64,000 bases of DNA from Legionella adelaidensis (GTDB lineage: Bacteria; Pseudomonadota; Gammaproteobacteria; Legionellales; Legionellaceae). The DNA is taken from assembly GCF_900637865.1 (NCBI RefSeq), contig NZ_LR134421.1, positions 24,077-88,076 of the forward strand, written 5' to 3'. The stretch's first letter is position 1, and each line of letters begins with the position of its first letter. This document shows positions 22,751 through 32,613 of the stretch, in pieces. The notes below the pieces were generated by a model. That model made no database searches, was not told the DNA's origin, and saw only the letters and a program-made list of their open reading frames with translations. The position numbers and the translations under genes were made by a program.

Positions 22751-25702
22751 TTATAGGGTTAAGCCATTTGAATAATTCGAAACTGTTTCACTTTCAACGC
22801 AAGCTGAGGAAGCGATGTCGGCATCAGCAGTATCTTTTTCTTTTGGTACAAGTGGACTACCGCCAGGAAGCGGAGCTTTCCTATTCAGCGGCGACATTGC
22901 CTGTTTAAGTAATTTGGTATAGCTATTTTCAATTTGCTGAATGGTGTGGTTAGGATGAGGCACCCCAACGCTTTTTATAACATTGAAAGGAAATAAATAT
23001 TCGCCCATTGATTTGAAAAAGAGATGGACAGAAGCAAAAAAGTGGTGGAAAGAGTGGCCTAAATTGAAGTTTAAATTACTACAAATTCTCCCAATAGTAA
23101 TAGCACTAATGAAACTAATTAGTTTAATAATAGAAGCTGAAAAGGAATAGCCTAAATAAAGGATTTCTCCGCCAAACAGGAGTAATTTTACCCCATCTTT
23201 TTTTAGCTTGTCGCCTAAAGAAATCAAGGATCTTTTAATCGGGGCCAAAGAATTTTCACGATGTTGGATTTTAGCAATAGTGCTTAATACTAAAGCAATA
23301 AAAACTCTTAAAATGGCCGGTATATACGAAAGTGGATTAGAAAAAATTTGAAAAGCAATGGAATGTTGCTCTTCAGGATATAAGATTTTCTTTAAAGATT
23401 TGCTGTCTTTTTCACTGAAATATATTTCCAGGTGCCTATATAAAGTAAACAGCTTTTTAGGATCCATCTTAGGTAAATCACTTGCATGCTGGCAAAGCCA
23501 ACGGGCTAATTGTAAGCGGGTAAGTTCCTGTTTATCTGTATTCAATAAAGTGGGATCAATAGTTAAAACCAGATAATTTTTTTCTTGAATTTCCGAGCTT
23601 AAGCCTTCATAAAGCAAAATGGCAAATTTAGCACCGATAAAGGGATAGCCCAATTCAGGAACTCTTCCTAAATCTTCTTTTAAATGATGACCTAACCAGG
23701 GAATAGGATGCCCGGCTATACCATTAGTTAAAACATATCCTAATGAGTAGGCAGCAGAAATATAGGCTCCAACAGTAAGAGGATCTTCACCCACTTTATA
23801 AAGGGTCTTCATAGTATTTGCTGAACTTCCGTGCAGAAATGTATCCCAAGCAGCAGCAAAAAATTGTCCTTGAGTAGACCCCCCGGCTATAGCCGCCCCT
23901 TCTTTCGAAGACGCCATAGAGTAAGATAAATTACTTATCCAGTTAACATAGCGGGAACCTAGTAAAGAGGCTGTTTCTGCAGGTTTAAAAATTGCGGCTA
24001 CGCCTAAGGCGTACCCTGTAGTAAATACACAGCCACCGAAAGGGTCCTTGGCGAATAAATTGTGCAAAAATATGTTTGCAAAAGCATTTATCCCTTTGGT
24101 TATAGATAACAAGGGATCATTTTCTTCATCAGCGTTCAGAGGATAATCAATGCAAGCATACTTACTTTGTGCGGGTAGTTCGCGATCTTGATAGGCATAG
24201 CCGCATTCTGCAAGAATTTTTTGTAAGCGTGATTCTTCTTTGCTATGCATGAGTATAAGATCATCAGATAATTCTTTTAGTATATCGTCTAACGGGGATA
24301 GTGGCGTGGTGGCTTCCCAGTCGTTAATAATTTCGCCAGGCATACGTATTACCAGATCATCACGAAAATCTTCTACCCCATATAATAAATCTTTAATAAC
24401 ATTGATAATTTGGGTAAAAAATTTGAATGGTTTTTTCCATAATGGCTGATTGGGGCTTGCAAACTGTTGTAGTCTGGCACTATCAAGATGAAAGTCTTTA
24501 TTTTGCCATGTTTCTACTTCTAAAGGATATGTTTTAAAAAAAATGCCAGAAACAATATTGAAACAATATTGACCTATACTTTTTAGGAATACGGAAAAGC
24601 TACGGTAAACTTTCCATCGTGTAGAATGTATCACATCAAGATCTTCGACCTCCCCCCCATTACAAACTTGCGGCTGATTATCACGATTAAATATAACCCT
24701 ATCCCAACCTTCTATAAAACTAATAGCGGTTAGCACCTCTCTTTCCCTTTGAGGAGATAATCCATCTTCTGTAAAATTATACGTTATTAGATCAGTTGCA
24801 TTTTGGGAAAATATACCTTGATGGTTGGGGGAGATAGCATTGCAAAGATGTGGTCGATAATCTTCAATTTCCTTTCTGGCGTCCTCAATGCAATCATTTA
24901 ACATCCCACGGGTGAGAGCAAAAGGCCTTTTTTGATTGAAGGTTAAATCTTGATTAATTCCTTGTAATTCATACAAGCCAAACATCATTTGTTTTCTAAT
25001 AAATTGCAACAAGGAGTTTTTACCTTTTGCGTTCGTCGCTTCTCTCACGCGATGTATTTTTTCCAAAGAACCAAGATATTCAGTGGCTCTTTTAATATCA
25101 GCAGCCAGATCAGAATGAAGCGTTTCACATAATTGTAGGTCAAACTCTTTAATATCCTGAAAAGAAATTTCCAGGTTATCCTTAAGATCCTGTAATTTTT
25201 TTATATAATTTTTTATAGACTTTGTGATTTTATTGATGCCGACATCTCTATTAATTAGACATTCTATTTCTTGCAGTGCTTCGAAGCGATCTTGGTATAA
25301 ATCCAGTAGTTTTTCTTTAATTTTATAAGAGTTACTTATCATTCCTTTGGTAATGCGATTAATAGTAATGAGACGATATTCACCCAGCTTCCCTATCACT
25401 CGGCTGGTCAAAGCATGGGTATTGATTACTCCGTACCGTACCGCTTTTCTTAACACACTGGCTTCAGTTTGCCATAGTAAAGCCTGAGGTGCGTCATTGT
25501 GTGAAATTAATTTAACAGTGTGTTTTGAATCAGGATGAGAAATAAATTTATCAAAAATAACTCTACGCTTGGAAGCGCCAATTCCTGGTACTGCAGAGGG
25601 CTCCACTAAAGACAAATGAACGGCTTCATTTATTAAGAACTGTCTATATTGCTCTCTGTTATATTCCGAAAGCAGTTTCTTTGCGCTAATTGAACGAAAC
25701 AT
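22751..25702 (-). CDS. Large protein of unknown function, candidate Dot/Icm effector
   Basis: This is a 983-residue protein from the ATG at 25702, though upstream GTG and TTG codons could add two residues. The N-terminal third is charged and helical. Hydrophobic stretches occur around 385-400, 560-620 (Gly and Ala rich) and 800-890, which may be membrane segments. The last 60 residues are hydrophilic with Pro-Gly and then Ser, Asp and Glu (KEKDTADADIASS), as in many Dot/Icm substrates. No signal peptide or known domain is visible. Its own sigma-70-type promoter with a palindromic spacer lies upstream. I do not recognise the family; effector status is inference from size, orphan nature and tail. 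Confidence 0.6.
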   Translation of the reverse strand: MFRSISAKKLLSEYNREQYRQFLINEAVHLSLVEPSAVPGIGASKRRVIFDKFISHPDSKHTVKLISHNDAPQALLWQTEASVLRKAVRYGVINTHALTSRVIGKLGEYRLITINRITKGMISNSYKIKEKLLDLYQDRFEALQEIECLINRDVGINKITKSIKNYIKKLQDLKDNLEISFQDIKEFDLQLCETLHSDLAADIKRATEYLGSLEKIHRVREATNAKGKNSLLQFIRKQMMFGLYELQGINQDLTFNQKRPFALTRGMLNDCIEDARKEIEDYRPHLCNAISPNHQGIFSQNATDLITYNFTEDGLSPQREREVLTAISFIEGWDRVIFNRDNQPQVCNGGEVEDLDVIHSTRWKVYRSFSVFLKSIGQYCFNIVSGIFFKTYPLEVETWQNKDFHLDSARLQQFASPNQPLWKKPFKFFTQIINVIKDLLYGVEDFRDDLVIRMPGEIINDWEATTPLSPLDDILKELSDDLILMHSKEESRLQKILAECGYAYQDRELPAQSKYACIDYPLNADEENDPLLSITKGINAFANIFLHNLFAKDPFGGCVFTTGYALGVAAIFKPAETASLLGSRYVNWISNLSYSMASSKEGAAIAGGSTQGQFFAAAWDTFLHGSSANTMKTLYKVGEDPLTVGAYISAAYSLGYVLTNGIAGHPIPWLGHHLKEDLGRVPELGYPFIGAKFAILLYEGLSSEIQEKNYLVLTIDPTLLNTDKQELTRLQLARWLCQHASDLPKMDPKKLFTLYRHLEIYFSEKDSKSLKKILYPEEQHSIAFQIFSNPLSYIPAILRVFIALVLSTIAKIQHRENSLAPIKRSLISLGDKLKKDGVKLLLFGGEILYLGYSFSASIIKLISFISAITIGRICSNLNFNLGHSFHHFFASVHLFFKSMGEYLFPFNVIKSVGVPHPNHTIQQIENSYTKLLKQAMSPLNRKAPLPGGSPLVPKEKDTADADIASSACVESETVSNYSNGLTL

Positions 25703-25730
25703 CAACACTCTTTCAAACTACTGGTGCAAT

Positions 25731-25759
25731 ATTATACATAACGTTATATGGTGATACAA
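25731..25759 (-). promoter_or_regulatory. Sigma-70-type promoter of the 983-aa gene with palindrome in the spacer
   Basis: On the minus strand TTGTAT (25754-25759) and a consensus TATAAT (25731-25736) are 17 bases apart. The perfect 10-bp palindrome ATAACGTTAT (25738-25747) fills the spacer and could bind a dimeric regulator. The ATG lies about 29 bases downstream of the -10 box. Confidence 0.6.
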
Positions 25760-25880
25760 GCTTTGTGTAAGAACTACTCTTTCTTTCTATAGTATTCTTT
25801 TAACAAATCATTTAGTATTAAAAAATTGCGAGCCTATTTCCTACCAGGCCGGGGTTTTTAAAGGAGACTGAAGAGGCATT

Positions 25881-27224
25881 ATGAGCAAGAATAAATACAA
25901 CAATATTACTTTTGACTCACCCTATTTTGTTTGGTTTTTAGGGGCTCTTTTTTTCTTTCTTGATTATATAGTTCGCGTATCTCCAAGTGTTCTTACTCCT
26001 GAATTAATGAAGTTTTTTCATGCTAATGCCTTTACTATCGGTGGTTTTTCTGCATTTTTTTATTATGCTTATATCGGCATGCAAATTCCTGTGGGTATTT
26101 TAGTAGACCGGTTTGGGCCCAAGTGGTTGTTAGTTATGGCTTCCCTGGTTTGTGCGTTTAGTACTTTCTTATTTGCAGGAATGAACAATATTACCGCTGG
26201 GTTTTTTAGCCGTTTTTTAATGGGGTTTGGTGCCTCTTTTGCTTTCGTCGGTACCTTAAAATTAATTTCTCTGTGGTTTAAACCGGAACGTTTCGCTTTT
26301 TTAGCAGGCTTCACCCAGGCGTTGGGAATGGTTGGTGCTATGGTGGGTCAAGGGCCGCTTGCATTAGTATCGCAGTCGATTGGTTGGCGAAGTACCATGT
26401 ATGGGTTTGTGTTTCTATTCATAGTTATTGCATTGTTAGTATTTATTTTTGTGAAAGACAAGCGCTCCCCGCTTAAGTCAGATAATAGCCATACTATTGA
26501 AAAAATTAAAATTGGCCCTTCGCTTAAACTCGTGTTATCTAACGGGCAAAATTGGTTGAATTGCTTATTCATCGGGCTCCTCTACGCACCAAGCGCTTGT
26601 TTTGGCGAACAATGGGGTGCCAGTTTCCTTAGTTTAAATCAAAACATTTCTATAGCTGCAGCAGGACATGAAACGGGCATTATGTTTATTGGTTTAGCCA
26701 TTGGTTGCCCTATTCTCGGTTTTATTTCTGACAGGTTAAAGCGCCGCCTGGCAGTCATGCGAACAAGTGTCGTAATGTGTTTTATTCTTCTTACACTAGT
26801 TATTTATGGAAGATTTTTTGGATTCTTTATTTCACCAGCAGCTTACACTGCCATATTATTCGTCTATGGATTTTTTAATAGCGGTATAGTCTGTTCGTAT
26901 GCTTTGGCCTCGGAAATTAACCCCCCGCATCTAACCGGTATGGCCTTGGGAATAACCAATATGGCTTCTGTTATTATTGGAGCATTAATGATTCCCCTGG
27001 TTGGATTCATTTTGGACCATTTTTCTACTTTTGTAATGGTTAATGAAATACCTATATTTGATATTAAAGGATATCAAATTGCTTTTGCCGCATTACCTGT
27101 GGGTTTTATCATTGCTTTCCTTATCAGCTTTTTACAAAAAGAAACTTATTGTGAACGAAAAATAATTGATAATGTAGAAAAAAAAACAGCACAAGTTTTT
27201 GAAGAGGCATTAAAACCTTTATAA
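25881..27224 (+). CDS. MFS transporter
   Basis: This 447-residue permease of the major facilitator superfamily has about 12 membrane helices and the loop 2-3 signature (GILVDRFGPKW). The repeated signature in the second half is GFISDRLKRRL. Its N-terminal pattern (FLGALFFFLDYIVRVSPSVLTPEL) resembles MFS proteins of Legionella, Coxiella and Francisella, whose substrates are mostly unknown. Amino acids, nucleosides or siderophores are possible, as for Legionella Pht transporters, but no diagnostic residue is visible. AAAGGAG lies 15 bases before the ATG. The gene is divergent from the 983-aa orphan and may share the 178-base control region. Confidence 0.88.
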   Translation: MSKNKYNNITFDSPYFVWFLGALFFFLDYIVRVSPSVLTPELMKFFHANAFTIGGFSAFFYYAYIGMQIPVGILVDRFGPKWLLVMASLVCAFSTFLFAGMNNITAGFFSRFLMGFGASFAFVGTLKLISLWFKPERFAFLAGFTQALGMVGAMVGQGPLALVSQSIGWRSTMYGFVFLFIVIALLVFIFVKDKRSPLKSDNSHTIEKIKIGPSLKLVLSNGQNWLNCLFIGLLYAPSACFGEQWGASFLSLNQNISIAAAGHETGIMFIGLAIGCPILGFISDRLKRRLAVMRTSVVMCFILLTLVIYGRFFGFFISPAAYTAILFVYGFFNSGIVCSYALASEINPPHLTGMALGITNMASVIIGALMIPLVGFILDHFSTFVMVNEIPIFDIKGYQIAFAALPVGFIIAFLISFLQKETYCERKIIDNVEKKTAQVFEEALKPL

Positions 27225-27480
27225 TTAAAAAAAGCAGATTTGACAAGGACTGAGAGACCGCACTCTTTTTGTTAAACCTTAATTTATTTTTCACTCATCC
27301 ATACCCTAATTTTCGCAATTGCTATTTATCTCTAGATCTTCTTGCCTTTTTGCCAAGTTCTTCTATTATGTGCGCCAATGCTGTGAATAGATGTTGTTTG
27401 AATTTTATCCTGCAATGCAAAAGCAAAATGATGTTCTATTCTTAATTAAAGAAAAACAATAATAAATAAGGGAATATAGT

Positions 27481-29850
27481 ATGTTTAGCCCAGGCTTTGC
27501 CCCTACATTTCATAAAAACCATCCCATCAAAGAACGCTCACGTGCTGCTGGATTTAGTGTGGAAGATCAAGAAAGGCTTGTGCAATTAAAAGCTGCTTAT
27601 TGTGAGCAACCCGGTTATGGAGCTCCTCCAGACTCATGGGGGCTAGATGAAAAACATAGACCTATTTATTTTAGTTCTTCTTCTAATTTCGCTCATTTTA
27701 GTGTAGCACTTCAGGGTGAAATTCTAGCGATAAATATAAAACCCGCACCTATTTGCCATGCCTTACGAGGAGTTTTCAATACTTTAGCAAAACTTTTTGA
27801 TTCTCTTTCAAAACGAACAGAGGGGAGTATTCGCGCAGGGGGAGTGGAGGAAATGTTTTTCACCCATCTCGTTACCATGCTTATACAACTCTCGGCAAAA
27901 CAATTTAATGAGGCTTCTACTTTACAAGAAATTGAAACCTTAATTTCTTACTGTGAGAAGGTTAAGACAACCATTCTCAAACCAGAATCGAGTGAACGAT
28001 TAGCCCGAAGGAATAATCCCATCTCTGCCTTGAACGAAGTAATTCTAAACCTTAAGGCGATTAAAGAGGTTTCTCAAGGACTTTGCCAAACGAATTTTCA
28101 ATACAACTTGACCCAACTAGACAACTCTATCTCCCATATGTCTGCGCAAGTTTTCAAAATAATGTATCTAATGTGTAGATCGGAATCGTTTACGCTTGAA
28201 CTTGAAGTAATCCCATTTATTGATATGACCCAAACGCATAGGCCTGCAATAAGTGAGTTAAGAAGGAAGCGATTGCCCCACTGGCTTATGCAAGCATTAA
28301 TCGCAGCGGGAGTTAGCGGTAATGATTATCGCAGTAGTATAGCATCGCTGTCCTTAGAACAAATTGATCATTTTCTAGAAGGAGAGTGCCCAGGAGATCT
28401 GCCTTGCACACTACCCCCGGCGCTGCAAGATCCCACAAATCAGGAGTGGGGATACTGGGAAATTACTTTAGCTGATTCTGGAGAAATGGCCTCCCGGCTT
28501 AATAATATCCGCAACGTATATAGAAGTATTCTCCGCGTTTATAACTTACATGCAATGCTTAGCCAATGTAAAACGATTGGTGCAGCGTATGGAGAACACT
28601 GGCTTTTCATGAGCCCGGAGGGCCGTCAGATTACTGAAACTCTCGTATATGTTGCAAACAAAACATTCGAAGAGTTCACACGTTCATTTGATTTAGTTTG
28701 GACAGCTTTTTATGAAAGCATCCAAGCGAAAAAAGCAGCTGGTGCAATAAAGTCAGGCGATAAGGTTCTCAGTGCATTTGACAAAGCGTTCGCACAAAGA
28801 AAAGATTTCGGCAAATACCAACTGGAATTTAGTGAAGCTGCTGACGGTTTAACGCAAAGGCTAGCGGATATTAGATTAACTACAGTTGAATTTTATAGAA
28901 CTAACGCATTACCAAATTCTTTAATGGAATTTGTCCAATATTTCAGTGGAGAGAAAAGAGAAAGACTGCCTATCGATAGAGGAATTTCTCATATTGTTGA
29001 GATGCCGGCGCAAGCAGTAGATGAAGAACAGGCCCCGAAAAGAGTAGATTCGGAGGATACCACTGCGCGTATTCCTACTGCTCCCCCATTCATTTCTCTG
29101 CCAATGGGCAAGCCAACCGGGTTTAATAGTTTGCTTGAGAGAAAGTTAAATAAATCGGAATTCCCATTTACTCAAGTAGCGGCTGCATTATTTTCCACTG
29201 ATCGCAAAGGTTCTTTGCCTTCTTCTGTACGTGCCTCATTGGCAATTGATGATGTCATTATTTCCCCGCAAACGCCTTTTCGCGATCCCCTGCATAGGCT
29301 AGTGTATGAAAAGTTTTTGCTTCCTAATAAAACTTCGGTAAAACGTCATAATATCTTTTCAATATGGTGGATTCCCAGTGAGTCCATGCCACAATTCCGA
29401 CGCTTTTATGAGTCCGTTAATACACTACTTAAATATATATACGCTCCTAATCCTCCTAAACACATTTCCGATGAACATTATTTTCTTGATATGCAGATGG
29501 TTAATCATTATTTACTGCAGGCGATGGTTTATTATTATCAATATTATTGGGAGTCTGAGGATTTTGAATTTTGCGAGCAATTAATCAGAGATTCAGTACT
29601 TCAATTCCAAATTATGGGCGAAGACAGTATTATCTTATCAATGAGTAGGGCAAACTCTGAGAATCTGTTAACAGAGAACACAGAAAGAGCTGATGAGGTG
29701 CGAAATCTCCCATTTTATTCTACAGCCCCGCAGCCTTTTGGTACTCCACGTAAGGCTTCAGTTACTGGGCAAATGCCGCCTATGGGAACCCCTCGTAAGG
29801 CTTCTTCTGCCTCAGATAAGGCCCCCCCGATAATAACTTCACCGCGGTAA
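27481..29850 (+). CDS. 789-aa protein of unknown function, candidate effector
   Basis: This large soluble protein lacks a signal peptide. It has a helical N-terminal region (about 1-500), an acidic and Pro-rich linker (about 505-540: EEQAPKRVDSEDTTARIPTA), a second folded region (about 545-735) rich in Tyr and Trp, and a disordered tail. The tail repeats the block GTPRKAS (twice, near residues 750 and 770) and ends PPIITSPR. TPRKAS resembles a basophilic eukaryotic phosphorylation site, which fits a host target, but this is speculation. AAGGGA lies 8 bases before the ATG. The exonuclease gene starts 8 bases after its stop. No family is recognised. Confidence 0.6.
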   Translation: MFSPGFAPTFHKNHPIKERSRAAGFSVEDQERLVQLKAAYCEQPGYGAPPDSWGLDEKHRPIYFSSSSNFAHFSVALQGEILAINIKPAPICHALRGVFNTLAKLFDSLSKRTEGSIRAGGVEEMFFTHLVTMLIQLSAKQFNEASTLQEIETLISYCEKVKTTILKPESSERLARRNNPISALNEVILNLKAIKEVSQGLCQTNFQYNLTQLDNSISHMSAQVFKIMYLMCRSESFTLELEVIPFIDMTQTHRPAISELRRKRLPHWLMQALIAAGVSGNDYRSSIASLSLEQIDHFLEGECPGDLPCTLPPALQDPTNQEWGYWEITLADSGEMASRLNNIRNVYRSILRVYNLHAMLSQCKTIGAAYGEHWLFMSPEGRQITETLVYVANKTFEEFTRSFDLVWTAFYESIQAKKAAGAIKSGDKVLSAFDKAFAQRKDFGKYQLEFSEAADGLTQRLADIRLTTVEFYRTNALPNSLMEFVQYFSGEKRERLPIDRGISHIVEMPAQAVDEEQAPKRVDSEDTTARIPTAPPFISLPMGKPTGFNSLLERKLNKSEFPFTQVAAALFSTDRKGSLPSSVRASLAIDDVIISPQTPFRDPLHRLVYEKFLLPNKTSVKRHNIFSIWWIPSESMPQFRRFYESVNTLLKYIYAPNPPKHISDEHYFLDMQMVNHYLLQAMVYYYQYYWESEDFEFCEQLIRDSVLQFQIMGEDSIILSMSRANSENLLTENTERADEVRNLPFYSTAPQPFGTPRKASVTGQMPPMGTPRKASSASDKAPPIITSPR

Positions 29851-29857
29851 TTGTTGC

Positions 29858-30854
29858 ATGCAGTTGGGAGACTGGTTAATTACAAAAAAGCAAGGATTAT
29901 ATTGTATACCAGGGGATTTCTATATTGACCCTTCATCTCCCGTTTCCACTGCAATTATAAGTCATGCTCATTCCGACCACGCATGTGCCGGACATGAAAA
30001 GGTATTTGCCACTCCTGCTACTATCTCCATTATGAAGATTCGTTTTGGTGATGGATGTGCAAAAGATTATTTTGAAGTGTCTTATAATCAGCAAACTCAG
30101 CTCAATGGTGTAAGCCTCACTTTTATTCCTTCAGGGCACATTTTGGGAAGTGCACAAATAGTAATGGAATATGCGAATCAAAAAATTATTTTTTCTGGAG
30201 ATTATAAAAGAGCTATTGATCCTACCTGCGAGCCGTTTAATGTATGTTCTTGTGATGTTTTTATTACAGAGGCAACTTTCGGATTGCCTGTTTTTCAACA
30301 TCCCGCTATTGAAGATGAATTAACCAAGTTACTCTCTTCACTACATATTTTTAATAATTTTTGTCATTTGCTAGCGGTATATCCTATTGGTAAATGCCAG
30401 CGAATTATTAAAACCTTGCGGCTTATGGATTATCAACACACACTTTATTTGCACCCTTCTCTTGAAAAATACTGTAATTATTATCAATCAATAGGAGTGG
30501 ATTTAGGTAGTTTACAAAAAATAGAAAGTTTAAAAGATATGCAGGGTAAGATTGTATTCTGCCCTCCTTCTGCCTTGCAAAGCTAAATGGACACGGGTAG
30601 TAGACGTGCGTATGGCTATGGCCTCCGGGTGGATGCAAATACGAGCACGTGCCAAGCAAAAGCAAATAGATTTACCTCTGGTAATATCTGATCATGCCGA
30701 TTGGAACGAACTTATTAAAACGATTGTAGAGATAAACCCTAAAGAAGTCTGGGTTACCCATGGGCAAGAAGAGGCACTTGTTTATGCCTTAAGACAGCTT
30801 GGAATGAAAGCTAAATCATTACATTTATTAGGTTATGATGAGGCCGATAAATGA
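29858..30854 (+). pseudogene. Ligase-associated MBL-fold DNA exonuclease, interrupted by a frameshift
   Basis: Two frames together encode one protein of the ligase-associated exonuclease family (MBL/beta-CASP, usually about 330-340 residues). The first (29858-30586) has the metal motif HAHSDHA and ends at TAA after PPSALQS. The second continues from about 30580 to 30854 with ASGWM, the DHADW motif and VTHGQEEALV. Removing one A from the CAAAG run near 30578-30582 restores a 331-residue protein reading SALQAKWTR. The gene is therefore broken in this sequence by a single-base insertion, or the read carries an error. The restored stop overlaps the ligase ATG as ATGA, so the two are coupled. Confidence 0.85.
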
Positions 30855-32425
30855 ATGAGTTTGCCGAGTTATTAAATAATCTTTATTTCACTTATAGTAC
30901 CCTGGAAAAATCACAATTACTGCAAAATTATTTTAAACATACTCCCGATCCAGAAAGAGGATATGCATTAGCCATTCTAGCTAATACGCTCCTTTTCCCC
31001 ACATTCAAACGTTCCCTTATTAAAGAAATAATTAGTAACCGTATCGATCCTTATTTATTTAGTCTTTCGCTAGATTATGTAGGCGATTTATCGGACACCA
31101 TTTCCTTGCTTTGGCCTACAAACAAAGAATTACCTATGCCTAAGTTGTCTGAAATTGTGCTTACCTTTAATACAATAAATGAGACGCAATATGCCAGCTA
31201 TTTAATTGAACTATTAAATAGAGGGAATGCAGTAGAAAGATGGGCCCTATTAAAATTGGGCACTGGCAGCCTTCGAGTTGGCGTCTCTAGCCGTTTTATT
31301 AAAAAAGTATTATCTGAGTTAGGAGCGGTAGATATAAAAGAGATTGAGCGCTTATGGCATGCTATTTCACCTCCGTATCTTGAGCTCTTTGCCTGGCTCG
31401 CCGAAAAATTACCAGCTCCTGTAATTGAAGAAAAATTATTTTTTCATCCGGTAATGCTTTCCCATGCACTCAAGAAAAAAGATTTACCCACGATTACTCC
31501 CGACTTATTCGCTCTTGAACCAAAATATGATGGGATAAGAGTACAAGTAGTGAGCAATAAAGCAGGAAAAGCACTCTTCTCTCGTACAGGTGATCTAATT
31601 AATGCGTCCTTTCCTGATATTCTTGCGGAAATACAAGCAGAAGTAGTGCTGGACGGTGAGCTAGTTATACGAACAGAGAAACAAATCGGTTCTTTTAACG
31701 ATTTACAACAACGTTTAAATCGTAAAAAGCCAAATAAAAAAATAATCGAAAAATTACCCGCAGCAATCATTCTTTATGATATTTTGGCGATTAAAGGAGC
31801 TCCCCTTTATGAGTTAACCTATCTTCAAAGAAGAAAACAATTAGAAGATTGGTATAACATACACAAACCAAGGCGCATGTATTTATCAGATAATATACCT
31901 TTTACCCATTCAGATGATTTAATCGCTTTAAAGGAGCAAGTACTACAAGACAAGCAAATTGAAGGATTGATGCTAAAAAGAAAAGATAGCCTTTACATAC
32001 CAGGAAGACCCAGTGGCCTATGGTATAAGTGGAAACGTGATCCCTTTTTAATAGATGCAGTTCTCATGTATGCGCAACGCGGACATGGAAAACGTTCGTC
32101 TCTTTATTCGAACTATACATTCGGTGTATGGCAAGAGGACCAATTATTACCCGTAGGAAAAGCCTATTTTGGCTTCACAGACGAAGAGTTGCATCAACTA
32201 GATCACTGGATTCGCCATCATGTTCTTAATCGATTCGGCCCTATATTGGAGCTCAAAAAAGAATTAGTATTTGAAGTAGCTTTTGATGCGATTAATTTTT
32301 CCACTCGCCACAAATCCGGACTAGCTTTACGCTTTCCACGTATTCATCGCATTCGTTGGGATAAGCCTGCAAAGGAAGCGGATCATTTACATACTCTTTT
32401 AGAGTTAATGCATGATTCAAAATAA
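30851..32425 (+). CDS. ATP-dependent DNA ligase
   Basis: This 524-residue ligase seals nicks using ATP. The N-terminal DNA-binding domain (about 1-200) is followed by the nucleotidyltransferase core with the nucleophile Lys225 in EPKYDGIR. Further motifs are VVLDGELV, EGLMLKRKD, and WYKWKR. The C-terminal OB-fold region runs from about 400 to 520. It is of the size seen for ligases paired with an MBL exonuclease and an Lhr-type helicase in bacterial repair islands, and here it is translationally coupled to the exonuclease. No endonuclease PdeM is present in the window. Confidence 0.93.
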   Translation: MNEFAELLNNLYFTYSTLEKSQLLQNYFKHTPDPERGYALAILANTLLFPTFKRSLIKEIISNRIDPYLFSLSLDYVGDLSDTISLLWPTNKELPMPKLSEIVLTFNTINETQYASYLIELLNRGNAVERWALLKLGTGSLRVGVSSRFIKKVLSELGAVDIKEIERLWHAISPPYLELFAWLAEKLPAPVIEEKLFFHPVMLSHALKKKDLPTITPDLFALEPKYDGIRVQVVSNKAGKALFSRTGDLINASFPDILAEIQAEVVLDGELVIRTEKQIGSFNDLQQRLNRKKPNKKIIEKLPAAIILYDILAIKGAPLYELTYLQRRKQLEDWYNIHKPRRMYLSDNIPFTHSDDLIALKEQVLQDKQIEGLMLKRKDSLYIPGRPSGLWYKWKRDPFLIDAVLMYAQRGHGKRSSLYSNYTFGVWQEDQLLPVGKAYFGFTDEELHQLDHWIRHHVLNRFGPILELKKELVFEVAFDAINFSTRHKSGLALRFPRIHRIRWDKPAKEADHLHTLLELMHDSK

Positions 32426-32613
32426 ATTATGCAGTTCAAAATTAATTATAAAGCAGGATTGATACAGAGCAAATGTAATCGAGTCATTCTGGCAGGTGCC
32501 AAGCCTGCAAGGATATTCAAAAAATATGATCGATCAGCAACCTGCAATTTTTTGTCTTGATAAACTTAGTCGACTCACTTATATTTTTGAGGTGATTCAC
32601 GGAAGGAAAATGC

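Noticed and set aside
27270..27450. PmrA-like boxes (CTTAAT) upstream of the 789-aa gene
   Set aside because: CTTAATTTA and CTTAATTAA only partly match the PmrA site and are expected by chance in AT-rich DNA.
27225..27480. Short minus-strand frame with an Arg/Lys-rich end between the MFS and 789-aa genes
   Set aside because: It has no ATG with a ribosome site and might be a decayed gene end; the evidence is too weak to annotate.
30552..30854. Separate 100-aa gene or programmed frameshift in the exonuclease
   Set aside because: The second frame has no ribosome site of its own and continues the exonuclease motifs. No slippery sequence or stimulatory structure was evident, so a mutation or sequencing error is simpler.
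32492..32508. GCAGG/CCTGC hairpin after the DNA ligase gene
   Set aside because: The stem has only five pairs and lacks a T-run. Its likeness to the CCTGGTTG repeats is too weak to count as a copy.
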